The position numbers and the translations under genes are program-made. The notes below the pieces were generated by a model. It worked only from the letters and a program-made list of their open reading frames with translations. It had not been told where the DNA came from and ran no database searches. Shown in pieces: positions 1 to 6,993 of a DNA stretch of 14,306 bases (position 1 is the stretch's first letter; the number at the start of each line of letters is the position of its first letter). The stretch is taken from positions 1 through 14,306 of the forward strand of contig CAZHDB010000037.1 in NCBI GenBank assembly GCA_964531225.1, in the 5' to 3' direction. The stretch is from CAZHDB01 sp964531225 (GTDB lineage Archaea > Thermoproteota > Thermoprotei_A > Sulfolobales > Desulfurococcaceae).

Positions 1-1626
1 AACGCTAGTTGTAACGGAGATTTCTTTCTCAGTTACTGGTCTAACGCTAAGCCATGTCAATTTATTATAAATACCCAGTACACCCATTGGCATCGGGATC
101 CAGCCTGTATATCTATCCACTCTATAAGCTTCTATAACATACGCGCTCCATATAGGAATTATAGGTAGTTCTTCTGCCAAGATCTCTTGAAGCTTATAAA
201 TTATATTTCTTCTTTCCTCTATATCCATAATTGATTTCTGTTGCTCTAGTAACTCGTTATATGTTTCATTTACCCATTCACCCATGCTCCAGTAAGGAGG
301 CGGGTTATTAGTAAATAGTGATAGGAACTGAGTAGGCTCTGGTGCAACAGTATAGCCCCATACGGCTACATCATAATCTCTTTCATGTAACCTTCTTGAT
401 TCCTCGCCCCATTCTACTGCTGTTATACTTACCTTTAATCCAATATCTGACCAATACCTAGATATCATGTTTGCTAATCTTACATAGGGAGGCCATGTAG
501 ATAGTGTTAATATCTCTATTTCTATATCGGAGCCATCAGGTGTTTCTCTTATTCCATCACCATCAATATCTACTAACCCCAGCTCATCTAGTATAGCCTT
601 AGCCTTTTCAAGATCATATTCGTACTTTGTTACATTAGGATTATGCCAGAACTTATATGCAGGTGGTATAACACTATATAGAGGCTCTCCGTATCCTAAT
701 AATACTCTATCTATGATCTCTTGCTTATTTATGGCATAAGATAGAGCATGTCTAAATTCTTTAATACTCAATGGATATCTTTGAGTATTTAATACAATGT
801 AATCAAAGTAAACATCCTCTGTAAGGATCACTTTAAGATTGGGATCCATTTCAGCCTCCTTTACGTATTCCGGCGTCAATACCATAATGTCTAATTCTCC
901 CTTCTTTAGCTCTAGGAAGGCAGTATCAGTTGAAAGCCCGATCTTCGCAATTATTTCATCTATATGCGGTTTACCTTTCCAATAGTTCTCATTGGCTACG
1001 AATCTAAGGTATTCACCGGGCTTGTATTCAACAAGCTTAAATGGACCGTTTCCAACAGGATTTTCATTTGGATATGTTTCTGGATCAGTTACATCTTTCC
1101 ATATATGCTCGGGTAATATAGGTAATCTTGGCAGTACATATGTGGGCATATAAGCCATTGGCCTTGATGTCCTTATTATAACGGTATAATCATCTGGTGT
1201 TTCTACGCTCTCAATATCTCCTACTTCATCAATCCATAGCGCAATCTCATGTTCCTTTATATACTCTATAGTGAATTTCACATCCTTCGCCGTAAAAGGC
1301 TGGCCATCATGCCATGTTGCATTCCTTACTAAATGAATAGTCCATGTAGTTCCATCAGCACTTGCTTCCCAGCTTTCAGCAAGCCATGGATGCGGCTTTA
1401 ATTCTGTATCATATATCGCTAATTTGTCGTATATTAAGTTAAATATGAACCAATCCACTAGAGAATTACCAACCATAGGATTCAACGATGAAATCTCTTC
1501 ACTTACAGTAATTCTTAATACATTCTTATCTTCAGCGCTAACGATCGTTGTTATTAAAGGTATCTCCGATATAACTAAGGCTAATATTAGAAAAATTACA
1601 ATATATCTATAGAACATGTTAGACAT
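1..1626 (-). CDS. ABC transporter substrate-binding protein, peptide/oligopeptide type (SBP_bac_5), C-terminus outside the window
   Basis: Extracellular solute-binding component of an oligopeptide/dipeptide-type ABC importer. Reading leftward from ATG at 1626 gives 542 open codons up to the window edge with no stop. Residues 1-31 form a signal peptide: a basic start, a long hydrophobic stretch, then VSA before ED, a likely cleavage site. There is no lipobox cysteine, so anchoring probably depends on the missing C-terminus, as in other archaeal binding proteins (inference). Family hallmarks are PHPWLAESWEAS, WHDGQPFTAKDVKF near residue 105, and NPVGNGPFKLVEY near residue 190. The visible end (WLSVRPVTEKEIS, then Thr/Ser) resembles the beginning of a linker. 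The start is fixed by GGTGGT four bases upstream of ATG; a second in-frame ATG at 1617 is less likely. Permease genes would be expected to the left. The substrate cannot be read from sequence. Confidence 0.93.
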   Translation of the reverse strand, partial: MSNMFYRYIVIFLILALVISEIPLITTIVSAEDKNVLRITVSEEISSLNPMVGNSLVDWFIFNLIYDKLAIYDTELKPHPWLAESWEASADGTTWTIHLVRNATWHDGQPFTAKDVKFTIEYIKEHEIALWIDEVGDIESVETPDDYTVIIRTSRPMAYMPTYVLPRLPILPEHIWKDVTDPETYPNENPVGNGPFKLVEYKPGEYLRFVANENYWKGKPHIDEIIAKIGLSTDTAFLELKKGELDIMVLTPEYVKEAEMDPNLKVILTEDVYFDYIVLNTQRYPLSIKEFRHALSYAINKQEIIDRVLLGYGEPLYSVIPPAYKFWHNPNVTKYEYDLEKAKAILDELGLVDIDGDGIRETPDGSDIEIEILTLSTWPPYVRLANMISRYWSDIGLKVSITAVEWGEESRRLHERDYDVAVWGYTVAPEPTQFLSLFTNNPPPYWSMGEWVNETYNELLEQQKSIMDIEERRNIIYKLQEILAEELPIIPIWSAYVIEAYRVDRYTGWIPMPMGVLGIYNKLTWLSVRPVTEKEISVTTSV

Positions 1627-1686
1627 TTTACCACCAACGATTTTCTGAAACATAATATTTTTCTATTTCCGGGTAAAAAAATTTTA
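1627..1686. promoter_or_regulatory. divergent promoter region between binding protein and amidohydrolase
   Basis: Only 60 bases separate the two divergent starts. The centre holds an A/T block (about 1651-1664, core aatattttt) that can be read as a TATA-like element on either strand. It lies about 25-35 bases from both start codons, so the two transcripts would have very short leaders. GGTGGT at 1630-1635 is the ribosome binding site of the minus-strand gene. The plus-strand gene has no convincing Shine-Dalgarno sequence and may be leaderless. Sharing of one element is inferred from spacing only. Confidence 0.4.
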
Positions 1687-3360
1687 ATGCTGGACAACAC
1701 ATTTGATAGTGGTGAAAGATTGTCTAGATGTATTGCAATTGTTAACGGAATAGTATATACTGCAAGTTCTAATAATATTGCAGAAGCTATAATAATCAAC
1801 AAAGGAAAAATAACATACGTCGGCTCCTCATCGAATGCTATTTGTAAAGCGAAGAATTGTAAAATTATTGATGCAGAGGGATGCCTTATTACTCCTGGGT
1901 TTATTGATTCGCATTGCCACTTGGCCCAGGCGGGATTCCTTGAAAAATATGGAATTAATCTTCTACAAGTTAGATCTATAAATCAAATTATTGATATTTT
2001 GTCTGAAAGGGCTCGAAAAGCTAAACCCAGAAACTGGATTTATGGTTATGGCTTAGATGAAAATCTGTTAAAAGAAGGAAGGCCCCCATTAAGATACGAT
2101 CTAGATGAGGCTACAACAAAGCACCCGGTTTTTCTCGAACATATTAGTGGCCATATGGCTGTTGTAAATTCATATGCTCTTAAAATTGCTGGAATTACAA
2201 AAGACACTCCAGATCCTCCAGGAGGAATTATTGAAAGAGATACGAGAGGCGAACCAATAGGCATACTTAAGGATTCAGCTATGAGTCTAGTCACTAGGTT
2301 TATGCCTGAACCATCAATAGATATGTGGATGAAATGTATTGAAGTAGCTCAATACATGTGGATTAGCAAAGGTATTACAGCTATCGAAGACGTGGGGCTA
2401 TCAGGTCAAGGCTATAGTATATTAGAAGCTTATAGCCGCTTAGCACATAGTAACCGTCTTATAATAAGAACTAGATTCTCATATCCTATATCATCATCTA
2501 AGGAATTAAATCAGGAACTAATTAAAAAATTGAAAGGTATAAACAGTCAGTTCCTACGTGCATCAGCGGTTAAGGTCTTTTACGATGGTTCAGGACTAGC
2601 TAGAACTGCATTGATGTATGATAATTGGTGTAGAGATTATAAAGTTGATAAGAATAGTAGAGGACTTCGATTAATTCCGCAGGATGACTTGATAAACACT
2701 ATTCGTCTAGCTAATAAAGAAGATCTTAGAGTTAGTATTCATGCTATAGGTGATAAAGCAATAGATGAGGTCGTTGAGGCCATATCAATTGCTAAAATGT
2801 CCTATAAGGGACAACATTCCATCATTCATTGTATAGTTCCTACGAAAGAATCTATAAAAACTATGTCAAAGCTTGGTATAGGTGTTAAGACACAGACATC
2901 CTTTATATATTCATATGGTCACGTATATGCTGCAAACCTATGTCTACATAGAGCTAAAAGAGCTTTTCCTATAAAGACGCTTCTAAGACACGGCATCATA
3001 GTAGGTAATGGCTCTGATGCTCCATTTCTCAATCCACCCGATCCTGGTTATGGACTTTACGGTGCTGTTATTAGAAAACCTAGAATTAAAACACCCTATG
3101 ATGATCCCTTTGGATCCGAAGAAAAAATATCATTTATAGATGCCATTAAAACATATACACATTTAGCATCTATAACAATTGGTTGGAACGACGAGATTGG
3201 AAGCATAGATATAGGCAAAAAAGCAGATCTGGTTATCTGGAATATAAAAACGTTAGATCCTACACCTCAAGATCTACTCAATTTGAAGCCTCTAGCAACT
3301 TTTATAGAGGGTAATGCAATCTATGTTGACGAATGCTGGAAAGAAAAATTAAATTTATGA
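1687..3360 (+). CDS. amidohydrolase family 3 protein (YtcJ-like metal-dependent hydrolase)
   Basis: Predicted cytoplasmic metal-dependent hydrolase of the amidohydrolase superfamily, YtcJ/Amidohydro_3 branch; members cleave amide or formamide-type bonds, but this substrate is unknown. The 557 residues are a normal full length. Seen in order: a small N-terminal beta region (IVNGIVYTASS, ITYVGSS), GFIDSHCHL with the metal-binding His-x-His at residues 76-78, ILKDSA near 195, HAIGDKAID with His352, IIHC with His381, and NGSDAPF with Asp444. It ends with IGKKADLVIWN, the usual C-terminal composite-domain strand. ATG 1687 is chosen because it starts just ahead of the first conserved strand; no clear ribosome binding site is seen. 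It is divergent from a peptide-type transporter binding gene, which suggests, but does not show, a joint role in using peptides or amides. Confidence 0.9.
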   Translation: MLDNTFDSGERLSRCIAIVNGIVYTASSNNIAEAIIINKGKITYVGSSSNAICKAKNCKIIDAEGCLITPGFIDSHCHLAQAGFLEKYGINLLQVRSINQIIDILSERARKAKPRNWIYGYGLDENLLKEGRPPLRYDLDEATTKHPVFLEHISGHMAVVNSYALKIAGITKDTPDPPGGIIERDTRGEPIGILKDSAMSLVTRFMPEPSIDMWMKCIEVAQYMWISKGITAIEDVGLSGQGYSILEAYSRLAHSNRLIIRTRFSYPISSSKELNQELIKKLKGINSQFLRASAVKVFYDGSGLARTALMYDNWCRDYKVDKNSRGLRLIPQDDLINTIRLANKEDLRVSIHAIGDKAIDEVVEAISIAKMSYKGQHSIIHCIVPTKESIKTMSKLGIGVKTQTSFIYSYGHVYAANLCLHRAKRAFPIKTLLRHGIIVGNGSDAPFLNPPDPGYGLYGAVIRKPRIKTPYDDPFGSEEKISFIDAIKTYTHLASITIGWNDEIGSIDIGKKADLVIWNIKTLDPTPQDLLNLKPLATFIEGNAIYVDECWKEKLNL

Positions 3361-3375
3361 ACTTTTATTCAATAA

Positions 3376-3420
3376 CGTCCAAACCTTATAAGTGGGGCGA
3401 TATTTACGAAAAGGATCCAT
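3376..3420 (+). promoter_or_regulatory. TATA-like promoter and ribosome-binding-like site before the Lrp gene
   Basis: CTTATAAG at about 3385-3392 is a good archaeal TATA-like box, predicting a transcript start near 3412-3416. AAGGA at 3411-3415 lies five bases ahead of codon TTA at 3421, exactly where the conserved Lrp N-terminus begins, but that codon is not a normal start. The element therefore points to the original start of the gene downstream. If transcription starts near 3413 the AAGGA would sit at the extreme 5' end, so the two readings partly conflict. Confidence 0.35.
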
Positions 3421-3867
3421 TTAGATGATAAAGACATCGAAATACTTAGACTGCTTCAAAGAAATGGTAGAATGTCTCTAGATAAGATTGCAAAAGCTCT
3501 TAATATGTCTAAGTCAACCATACATTATCGGATCAAGCGTCTTGAGAGATCAGGTATTATTGAAGCTTATTATGCGAAACTAAATGTAGAGAGCTTGGGC
3601 AAAGACTATATAACTGCTACGTTTGTTAGAGCTAAGTATGGACCCAGGTATCACGAAATTGTTGGGCGGAAACTAGCTTCTATACCGGGTGTTTGGGCAG
3701 TCTACTTTGTTCTCGGAGACATTGATTTCATAGTCCTATCTAGAGCTAATGATCGAGACGATTTTATGAGGATATTGAATCAAATGATGAGAATAGAAGG
3801 AATAGAGAGAACTTCAACTCATGTAATAATAAAGGTAATTAAGGAGGATCCTAGAGTAGATCTTTAA
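3421..3867 (+). CDS. Lrp/AsnC family transcriptional regulator with anomalous start
   Basis: DNA-binding regulator of the feast/famine (Lrp/AsnC) family. From 3421 it would be 148 residues, the usual family length. The N-terminal winged helix-turn-helix reads LDDKDIEILRLLQRNGR, then SLDKIAKALNMSKSTIHYRI and KRLERSGII; the C-terminal RAM ligand-binding domain covers roughly residues 60-140 (GVWAVYFVLGDIDFIVL). The first ATG in frame, at 3472, would delete the first helix (131 residues left). No ATG, GTG or TTG lies between the in-frame stop near 3373 and 3472; only CTG occurs. Codon 3421 is TTA, preceded at the right distance by AAGGA, so the start may have been lost by TTG to TTA change, or an unusual start is used. 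It lies 60 bases after the amidohydrolase and may regulate it or itself. The coordinates follow homology, not a standard start codon. Confidence 0.75.
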   Translation, partial: LDDKDIEILRLLQRNGRMSLDKIAKALNMSKSTIHYRIKRLERSGIIEAYYAKLNVESLGKDYITATFVRAKYGPRYHEIVGRKLASIPGVWAVYFVLGDIDFIVLSRANDRDDFMRILNQMMRIEGIERTSTHVIIKVIKEDPRVDL

Positions 3868-4205
3868 TAAACCGTAAGTGCCAGAAACTATAGTTGATAA
3901 CCGGAGACTAATTAATTGTCTGTGTCATAGTTATTTAGTATTATAAACTTTCTTGTAATAATGAATTATATTTTAAGACATTATTAAATATTATTGTTAT
4001 TTTATGAGTTTTGAAAAATCTTATTTCAATCTAGTGTATAAGTAAGGATATTTCAAGATTACCTCATTATATATTCTAATTTAATGCCATTGCTACCTTT
4101 AATTTCAAGGGCTTGTAATCAATGGGCTCTATTGAATATTATTTCTATTTACTTTTTTCTATTTTTAATCTTAATTTAAATTATCTAACTCCTTTATGTT
4201 GTAAT
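3868..4205. other. AT-rich intergenic region without a supported gene
   Basis: I see no convincing coding signal on either strand between the Lrp gene and the vapB promoter. The stretch is very rich in A and T with scattered T-runs (for example around 4140-4170) that could end transcription. A short imperfect inverted repeat, AGAC/GTCT around AATTAA, lies near 3905-3921. An open frame does extend upstream of vapB from an ATG at 4122, but its composition is that of spacer DNA. Confidence 0.5.
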
Positions 4206-4259
4206 AAAATTTATAAATCTTTGAAGGTATACTTTTATTTGACTACAGAGGTGTATACT
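4206..4259 (+). promoter_or_regulatory. vapBC promoter and ribosome binding site
   Basis: TTTATAAA at 4210-4217 is a near-consensus archaeal TATA box. A start of transcription about 25 bases on (near 4240) would give a leader of roughly 20 bases containing GAGGTG at 4248-4253, six bases ahead of ATG 4260. This arrangement decides the vapB start and rejects the upstream ATG at 4122, which would lie before the promoter. Confidence 0.6.
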
Positions 4260-4487
4260 ATGAGTGTAGTCTTTAGTGTGAGGATTTCTAAAAAGCTTAA
4301 GAAGTTAATGGATGAATGTAAAGATGTTGATTGGGCTGAGGAAGTTAGGACATACATTAATAGAAGGGCTAGAGAATTGTTAATGGAGAAGTATCTCAGA
4401 ATTGCTAGGGAGGCGCGTAAGCAGTTAGATAAGGTTTCTGTACCTGTTGACGAATTAATTCGTGAGGATAGAGAACGTGAATACTAG
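4260..4487 (+). CDS. vapB: VapB-type antitoxin
   Basis: Small antitoxin of a type II toxin-antitoxin pair, 75 residues from ATG 4260. Such proteins bind and neutralise the partner PIN ribonuclease and repress their own operon. The N-terminus, VVFSVRISKKLKKLMDEC, looks like a ribbon-helix-helix DNA-binding strand and helix. It is followed by DWAEEVRTYINRRAREL and a charged helical tail (VSVPVDELIREDREREY) suited to wrapping the toxin. The start is set by GAGGTG six bases upstream and by the TATA box before it. The stop overlaps the toxin start, so the pair is translationally coupled. The specific antitoxin family is inferred from size, pattern and the adjacent PIN gene. Confidence 0.82.
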   Translation: MSVVFSVRISKKLKKLMDECKDVDWAEEVRTYINRRARELLMEKYLRIAREARKQLDKVSVPVDELIREDREREY

Positions 4488-4914
4488 AAGTATTATTATC
4501 GATAGTTCTACTCTCTTTTCACTATTCTTTCCAGAAGAGTATAGTGAATGGTCTGAAAAGGCAATTAAGGAGTATGATGAGCTCCATGTGCCAGAATTAG
4601 TATTTTTAGAAACCAGTAATGCGGCTTGGAAGAGAATAATAATATTTAAACAACCAATTAGCATTGTATTAAAAAATCTAAGACTATTACACAAATTCGT
4701 AGAAGATACTTGCATAATTCATAGAAATATAGACTATCTTCAAAGAACAATAGAACTCTCTATAAAACTAGGGACAACAATTTATGACTCATTATTCCTA
4801 GCTATAGCAGAAAAATACAAAGCAAAAGTATTAACTATTGATAAGAAACTTGTAGAAACCTTGAAGCGTAGAAAAGAGGAATATAGAGTAGTAAGCCCAT
4901 GGAATATTAGTTAG
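4477..4914 (+). CDS. vapC: VapC-type toxin, PIN-domain ribonuclease
   Basis: Toxin partner of the preceding antitoxin: a metal-dependent endoribonuclease of the PIN family, 145 residues from GTG 4477. The four acidic residues expected in the active site are visible: Asp9 in IIIDSS, Glu45 in VFLETSNAAW, Asp104 in TIYDSLFLAIA and Asp122 in VLTIDKKL. A GTG at 4462 would add five residues, but GAGGA at 4464-4468 sits about eight bases before 4477, favouring the later start; this gives an 11-base overlap with vapB. The gene appears intact and full length. Its RNA target cannot be deduced from sequence. Confidence 0.86.
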   Translation: MNTRSIIIDSSTLFSLFFPEEYSEWSEKAIKEYDELHVPELVFLETSNAAWKRIIIFKQPISIVLKNLRLLHKFVEDTCIIHRNIDYLQRTIELSIKLGTTIYDSLFLAIAEKYKAKVLTIDKKLVETLKRRKEEYRVVSPWNIS

Positions 4915-5118
4915 TGGATATTAGTTTTACTTGGAGTCCTAGTACACTAGAATTCTATCTTTATGTAGGAATAGATGGTATATGAGAAGCTGTCTGAATA
5001 AGGATTAGTATCGAGTAATGATTATATCTATTAGCACAAAGAGGATTGCTGAAAGAGCATTATATACTGTAAACGGGTCATGATATTTAATTGGAAATTA
5101 GCATATTAGTTAGTGGAT
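4904..5118. repeat. 16-base direct repeat flanking the spacer after vapC
   Basis: ATATTAGTTAGTGGAT occurs exactly at 4904-4919, across the last codons and stop of vapC, and again at 5103-5118, 199 bases later. A third partial copy (ATATTAGTT) sits at 4918-4926. The second full copy ends 44 bases before the broken second antitoxin. The intervening DNA holds only very short open frames. The repeat may mark an old duplication or insertion beside the toxin-antitoxin genes. Confidence 0.6.
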
Positions 5119-5162
5119 GTAACTTTAGGTAAACTTAATAATTGGTTTTACCCGGTCATATC

Positions 5163-5446
5163 ATGGGTGGGCCTGTTTTGCCTCTTAGGATAGGTTGGAA
5201 GAAAAGGATATATAATCTTGCCGAAGGCTATTCGGGAAGCTGTTGGTATCGATGAAGGTGATGAAGTTATTGTTGAAGTTAATGGGGATGGAATTATACT
5301 TAAGCCAGCCAAAATGAGGTTGATATAGAGATGCTTAGAGAGTCTCCAAGAAAGCATGTTGAGTCTCTAAAAAGATACCTGGTAGAATGGAGCCTAAACC
5401 GGGTGAATTAACTCAAGTATCTCTTGAAGAGGAGTTTGAGCAATGA
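5163..5446 (+). pseudogene. decayed AbrB/SpoVT-type antitoxin (second toxin-antitoxin module)
   Basis: A swapped-hairpin (AbrB-type) antitoxin gene whose protein is spread over all three frames. ATG 5163 gives MGGPVLPLRIG; the reading then moves by +1 near 5195 to GRKGYIILPKAIREAVGIDE and EGDEVIVEVNGDGIILKP. It shifts again near 5314 to EVDIEMLRESPRKHVESLK, and once more at the A-run 5369-5373 to IPGRMEPKPGELTQVSLEEE, ending FEQ at TGA 5446. GRKGYIILPKAIREA is the hallmark of AbrB-like antitoxins, and the conserved order across frames shows one ancestral gene of about 93 codons. The stop overlaps the following ATG in an ATGA, the classic toxin-antitoxin coupling. With three shifts it is very unlikely to make a working antitoxin. 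Confidence 0.82.
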
Positions 5447-5851
5447 AGATATTCATAGATGTGCCTCTCCTCATTTATCTTAATGCACTAACGGATTCTG
5501 GAGATAGGATCTTATATGAGAATTTTTACATCGAGATCCTGACTAAATATAAAACCGTATACTGATGTACTTGTACTTGACGAATTAATTTACATTTCCA
5601 AGAGGAAATACGGTATTCCATATAAAATCTCAATAGAATTTATACAATCAAATATATTTCCTTATACAACTATACTCAGTCTAAGTGAAGATAAATATAG
5701 TCAGGTAGCAAAAATACTAATGGAATACGATATCAAGCCTTCAGATGCTTTACACTTAGGAGCAATGATTAATAATGGCATAACCCTAATATCTAGTGAA
5801 GACAAAGAATACGACAAAATACCTACAATAAAAAGGCCATGGATTAGATGA
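5443..5851 (+). pseudogene. frameshifted VapC-type PIN toxin
   Basis: Partner of the decayed AbrB-type gene. ATG 5443 begins MKIFIDVPLLIYLNALTDSG with the first PIN aspartate in FID and runs to TGA at 5563. A +1 shift within AAAACCG (5551-5557) restores YTDVLVLDELIYISKRKYG, then KPSDALHLGAM with the third acidic position and LISSEDKEYDK with the fourth, ending PWIR at TGA 5851. The rebuilt protein is about 135 residues, normal for VapC. The first frame alone yields 40 residues and lacks three of the four catalytic acids, so the toxin should be inactive. Loss of the toxin would make loss of its antitoxin harmless, which fits the heavier damage upstream. Confidence 0.8.
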
Positions 5852-5868
5852 ACCAGCGACTAGATGGA

Positions 5869-6159
5869 CTAATTTCTTCTAATCTTATCTGCGAAGTCCT
5901 TCTTTATTTGATCAAAGAACTCTGTCATTCTATTATACATATCATAGAGGTTTTAGCATGGGAATTCAGAGCAGAAAGTACATATCTTTATATCCTTACT
6001 GGCTGCACAATCCCTAATCTTGCATTTCTCTCTTGTCCAACATCCCCCGCACTTGAATTCTTTAGTTCCTAATATGTAGTATGGACACCAACCGCAATAG
6101 ATTCCACATGCTCCAATTAATTCTCCGCGTAGCTCTATTGAAGTCTTATGAAGGATCAT
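5869..6159 (-). pseudogene. DUF3795-like cysteine-rich protein interrupted by in-frame TAA
   Basis: Read leftward from ATG 6159 this gives 68 residues with a cysteine pattern typical of DUF3795: GACGIYCGWCPYYILG, FKCGGCW, CKIRDCAASK and ICTFCSEFPC. These cysteines probably bind metal (inference); no biochemical role is known to me. A TAA at 5953-5955 stops translation directly after EFPC. The same frame then continues for 27 sense codons, NLYDMYNRMTEFFDQIKKDF then ADKIRRN, to TAG at 5869. Family members normally carry such a helical tail after the EFPC motif, so a single substitution (for example GAA or AAA to TAA) explains the break. All the cysteines precede the stop, so the short product could retain part of its function. 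It converges on the broken PIN toxin, 17 bases apart. Confidence 0.75.
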
Positions 6160-6335
6160 GTTGAAACCCCGTTAACAAGTAAGTAATTATTTCTAAGGTT
6201 ATAATATATTAGGTATTTATAGGTCATATTGGATTCATAGATATATTTCAACTAATGTATCAGTAATTAAAATAGATAAGTATTATCTAGGTATGTTAAA
6301 TGATCATATATGTCTATTATTTTGATAAAATGAGC

Positions 6336-6683
6336 TTAACATGTTAAATGAAATGCTCCAACTACTTTGGTTCCTTTAGTAACCAAGTTATTATACTCCT
6401 TGACAGCATCTCTTGTTGGTTTCACTATAATTTTTATGCCTTTTTCCTCCATATATTTAATCACCTCTTCCATAACAACCATATACCCGTAATAGCCCGT
6501 ACCAATTACTAAGAATTCAAAATCCTCATTGAGAACCTCCTTTAGATCATCTAAAAATAATTTATGTCCCTCTTTTCTCCACCAGTCACTAATGATCCTT
6601 TTTGGAGTAATTATCAAGTCTCTATAGTATGTTCTTCCATCAACAACTATTTCTCCAAAATCATAATGTTCTATTTTAGCCAT
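6336..6683 (-). CDS. Mth938-like domain protein (DUF498)
   Basis: A 115-residue protein of the Mth938-like fold family (DUF498/NDUFAF3-type), whose members in archaea and eukaryotes have no firmly assigned reaction. Seen: IEHYDFGEIVVDGRTYYRDL near the start, ITPKRIISDWWRKEGHKL, then FLVIGTGYYG (residues 57-66), the conserved glycine-rich turn, and a helix-strand end with IIVKPTRDAVKEYN and the final VGAFHLTC. The length is normal for the family. The start at 6683 is supported by AAGGTGAT a few bases upstream. It is transcribed alone, divergent from the aminotransferase gene; the DUF3795 pseudogene lies downstream on the same strand after a 176-base gap. Confidence 0.85.
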   Translation of the reverse strand: MAKIEHYDFGEIVVDGRTYYRDLIITPKRIISDWWRKEGHKLFLDDLKEVLNEDFEFLVIGTGYYGYMVVMEEVIKYMEEKGIKIIVKPTRDAVKEYNNLVTKGTKVVGAFHLTC

Positions 6684-6993
6684 GGATACATCACCTTTTA
6701 CACTAGATAAAAATTTCTTATTAACACCTATAATAAGCTAGTTTACATTTCTGAATAATATTGAATACATTATTGAGTTCCTTAACGACACGTCGTTGCC
6801 ATGCACTATTTTTATCCTCTACTGCAAGTAATTATGTATGATTAGACGTGACCGAAATAGTGTACCATAATTTACTTGCTTAGAGCATAGAGAGTACTCT
6901 TATATGTGTCTACTTTATCTCGCTGTCTTTAACTCTTAAAATATCGGAGATAATATACTATTTTAATTAGTTACTGGGTGCAGGGGGTCTATT
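6684..6993. promoter_or_regulatory. divergent intergenic region with several palindromes
   Basis: This 310-base spacer separates the Mth938-like gene (minus) from the aminotransferase (plus) and has no supported gene. For the minus gene, a TATA-like CTTATTATA lies at about 6729-6738 with AAGGTGAT near the start. For the plus gene, TCTTAAAATAT at 6935-6944 is the best TATA candidate, with AGGGGGTC at 6982-6989 as ribosome binding site. Between them sit a palindrome AACGAC-AC-GTCGTT (6784-6797), a perfect AGAGTACTCT (6891-6900), an inverted pair GCAAGTAATTATG (6824-6836)/CATAATTTACTTGC (6866-6879), and CACTATTT/AAATAGTG (6804-6811/6855-6862). These could be operators for a dimeric regulator. 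Confidence 0.4.

Noticed and set aside
2046..2294. Minus-strand open frame opposite the amidohydrolase
   Set aside because: Shadow of a well-supported gene with conserved metal-binding motifs.
3905..3921. Imperfect palindrome AGAC...GTCT as terminator or operator
   Set aside because: Only four paired bases at the ends and mismatches inside; not distinguishable from chance in AT-rich DNA.
4122..4259. 46-residue N-terminal extension of the vapB frame from ATG 4122
   Set aside because: The extra residues look like AT-rich spacer, and the TATA box at 4210 and GAGGTG at 4248 both lie after this ATG, pointing to a start at 4260.
4915..4989. Frame starting GTG 4915 reading VDISFTWSPSTLEFYLYVG
   Set aside because: Only 24 codons, with no family match or ribosome binding site.
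5018..5083. Small ORF of 21 residues (MIISISTKRIAERALYTVNG)
   Set aside because: No ribosome binding site, no recognisable family and a very short length; it may be chance or a remnant in the repeat-flanked spacer.
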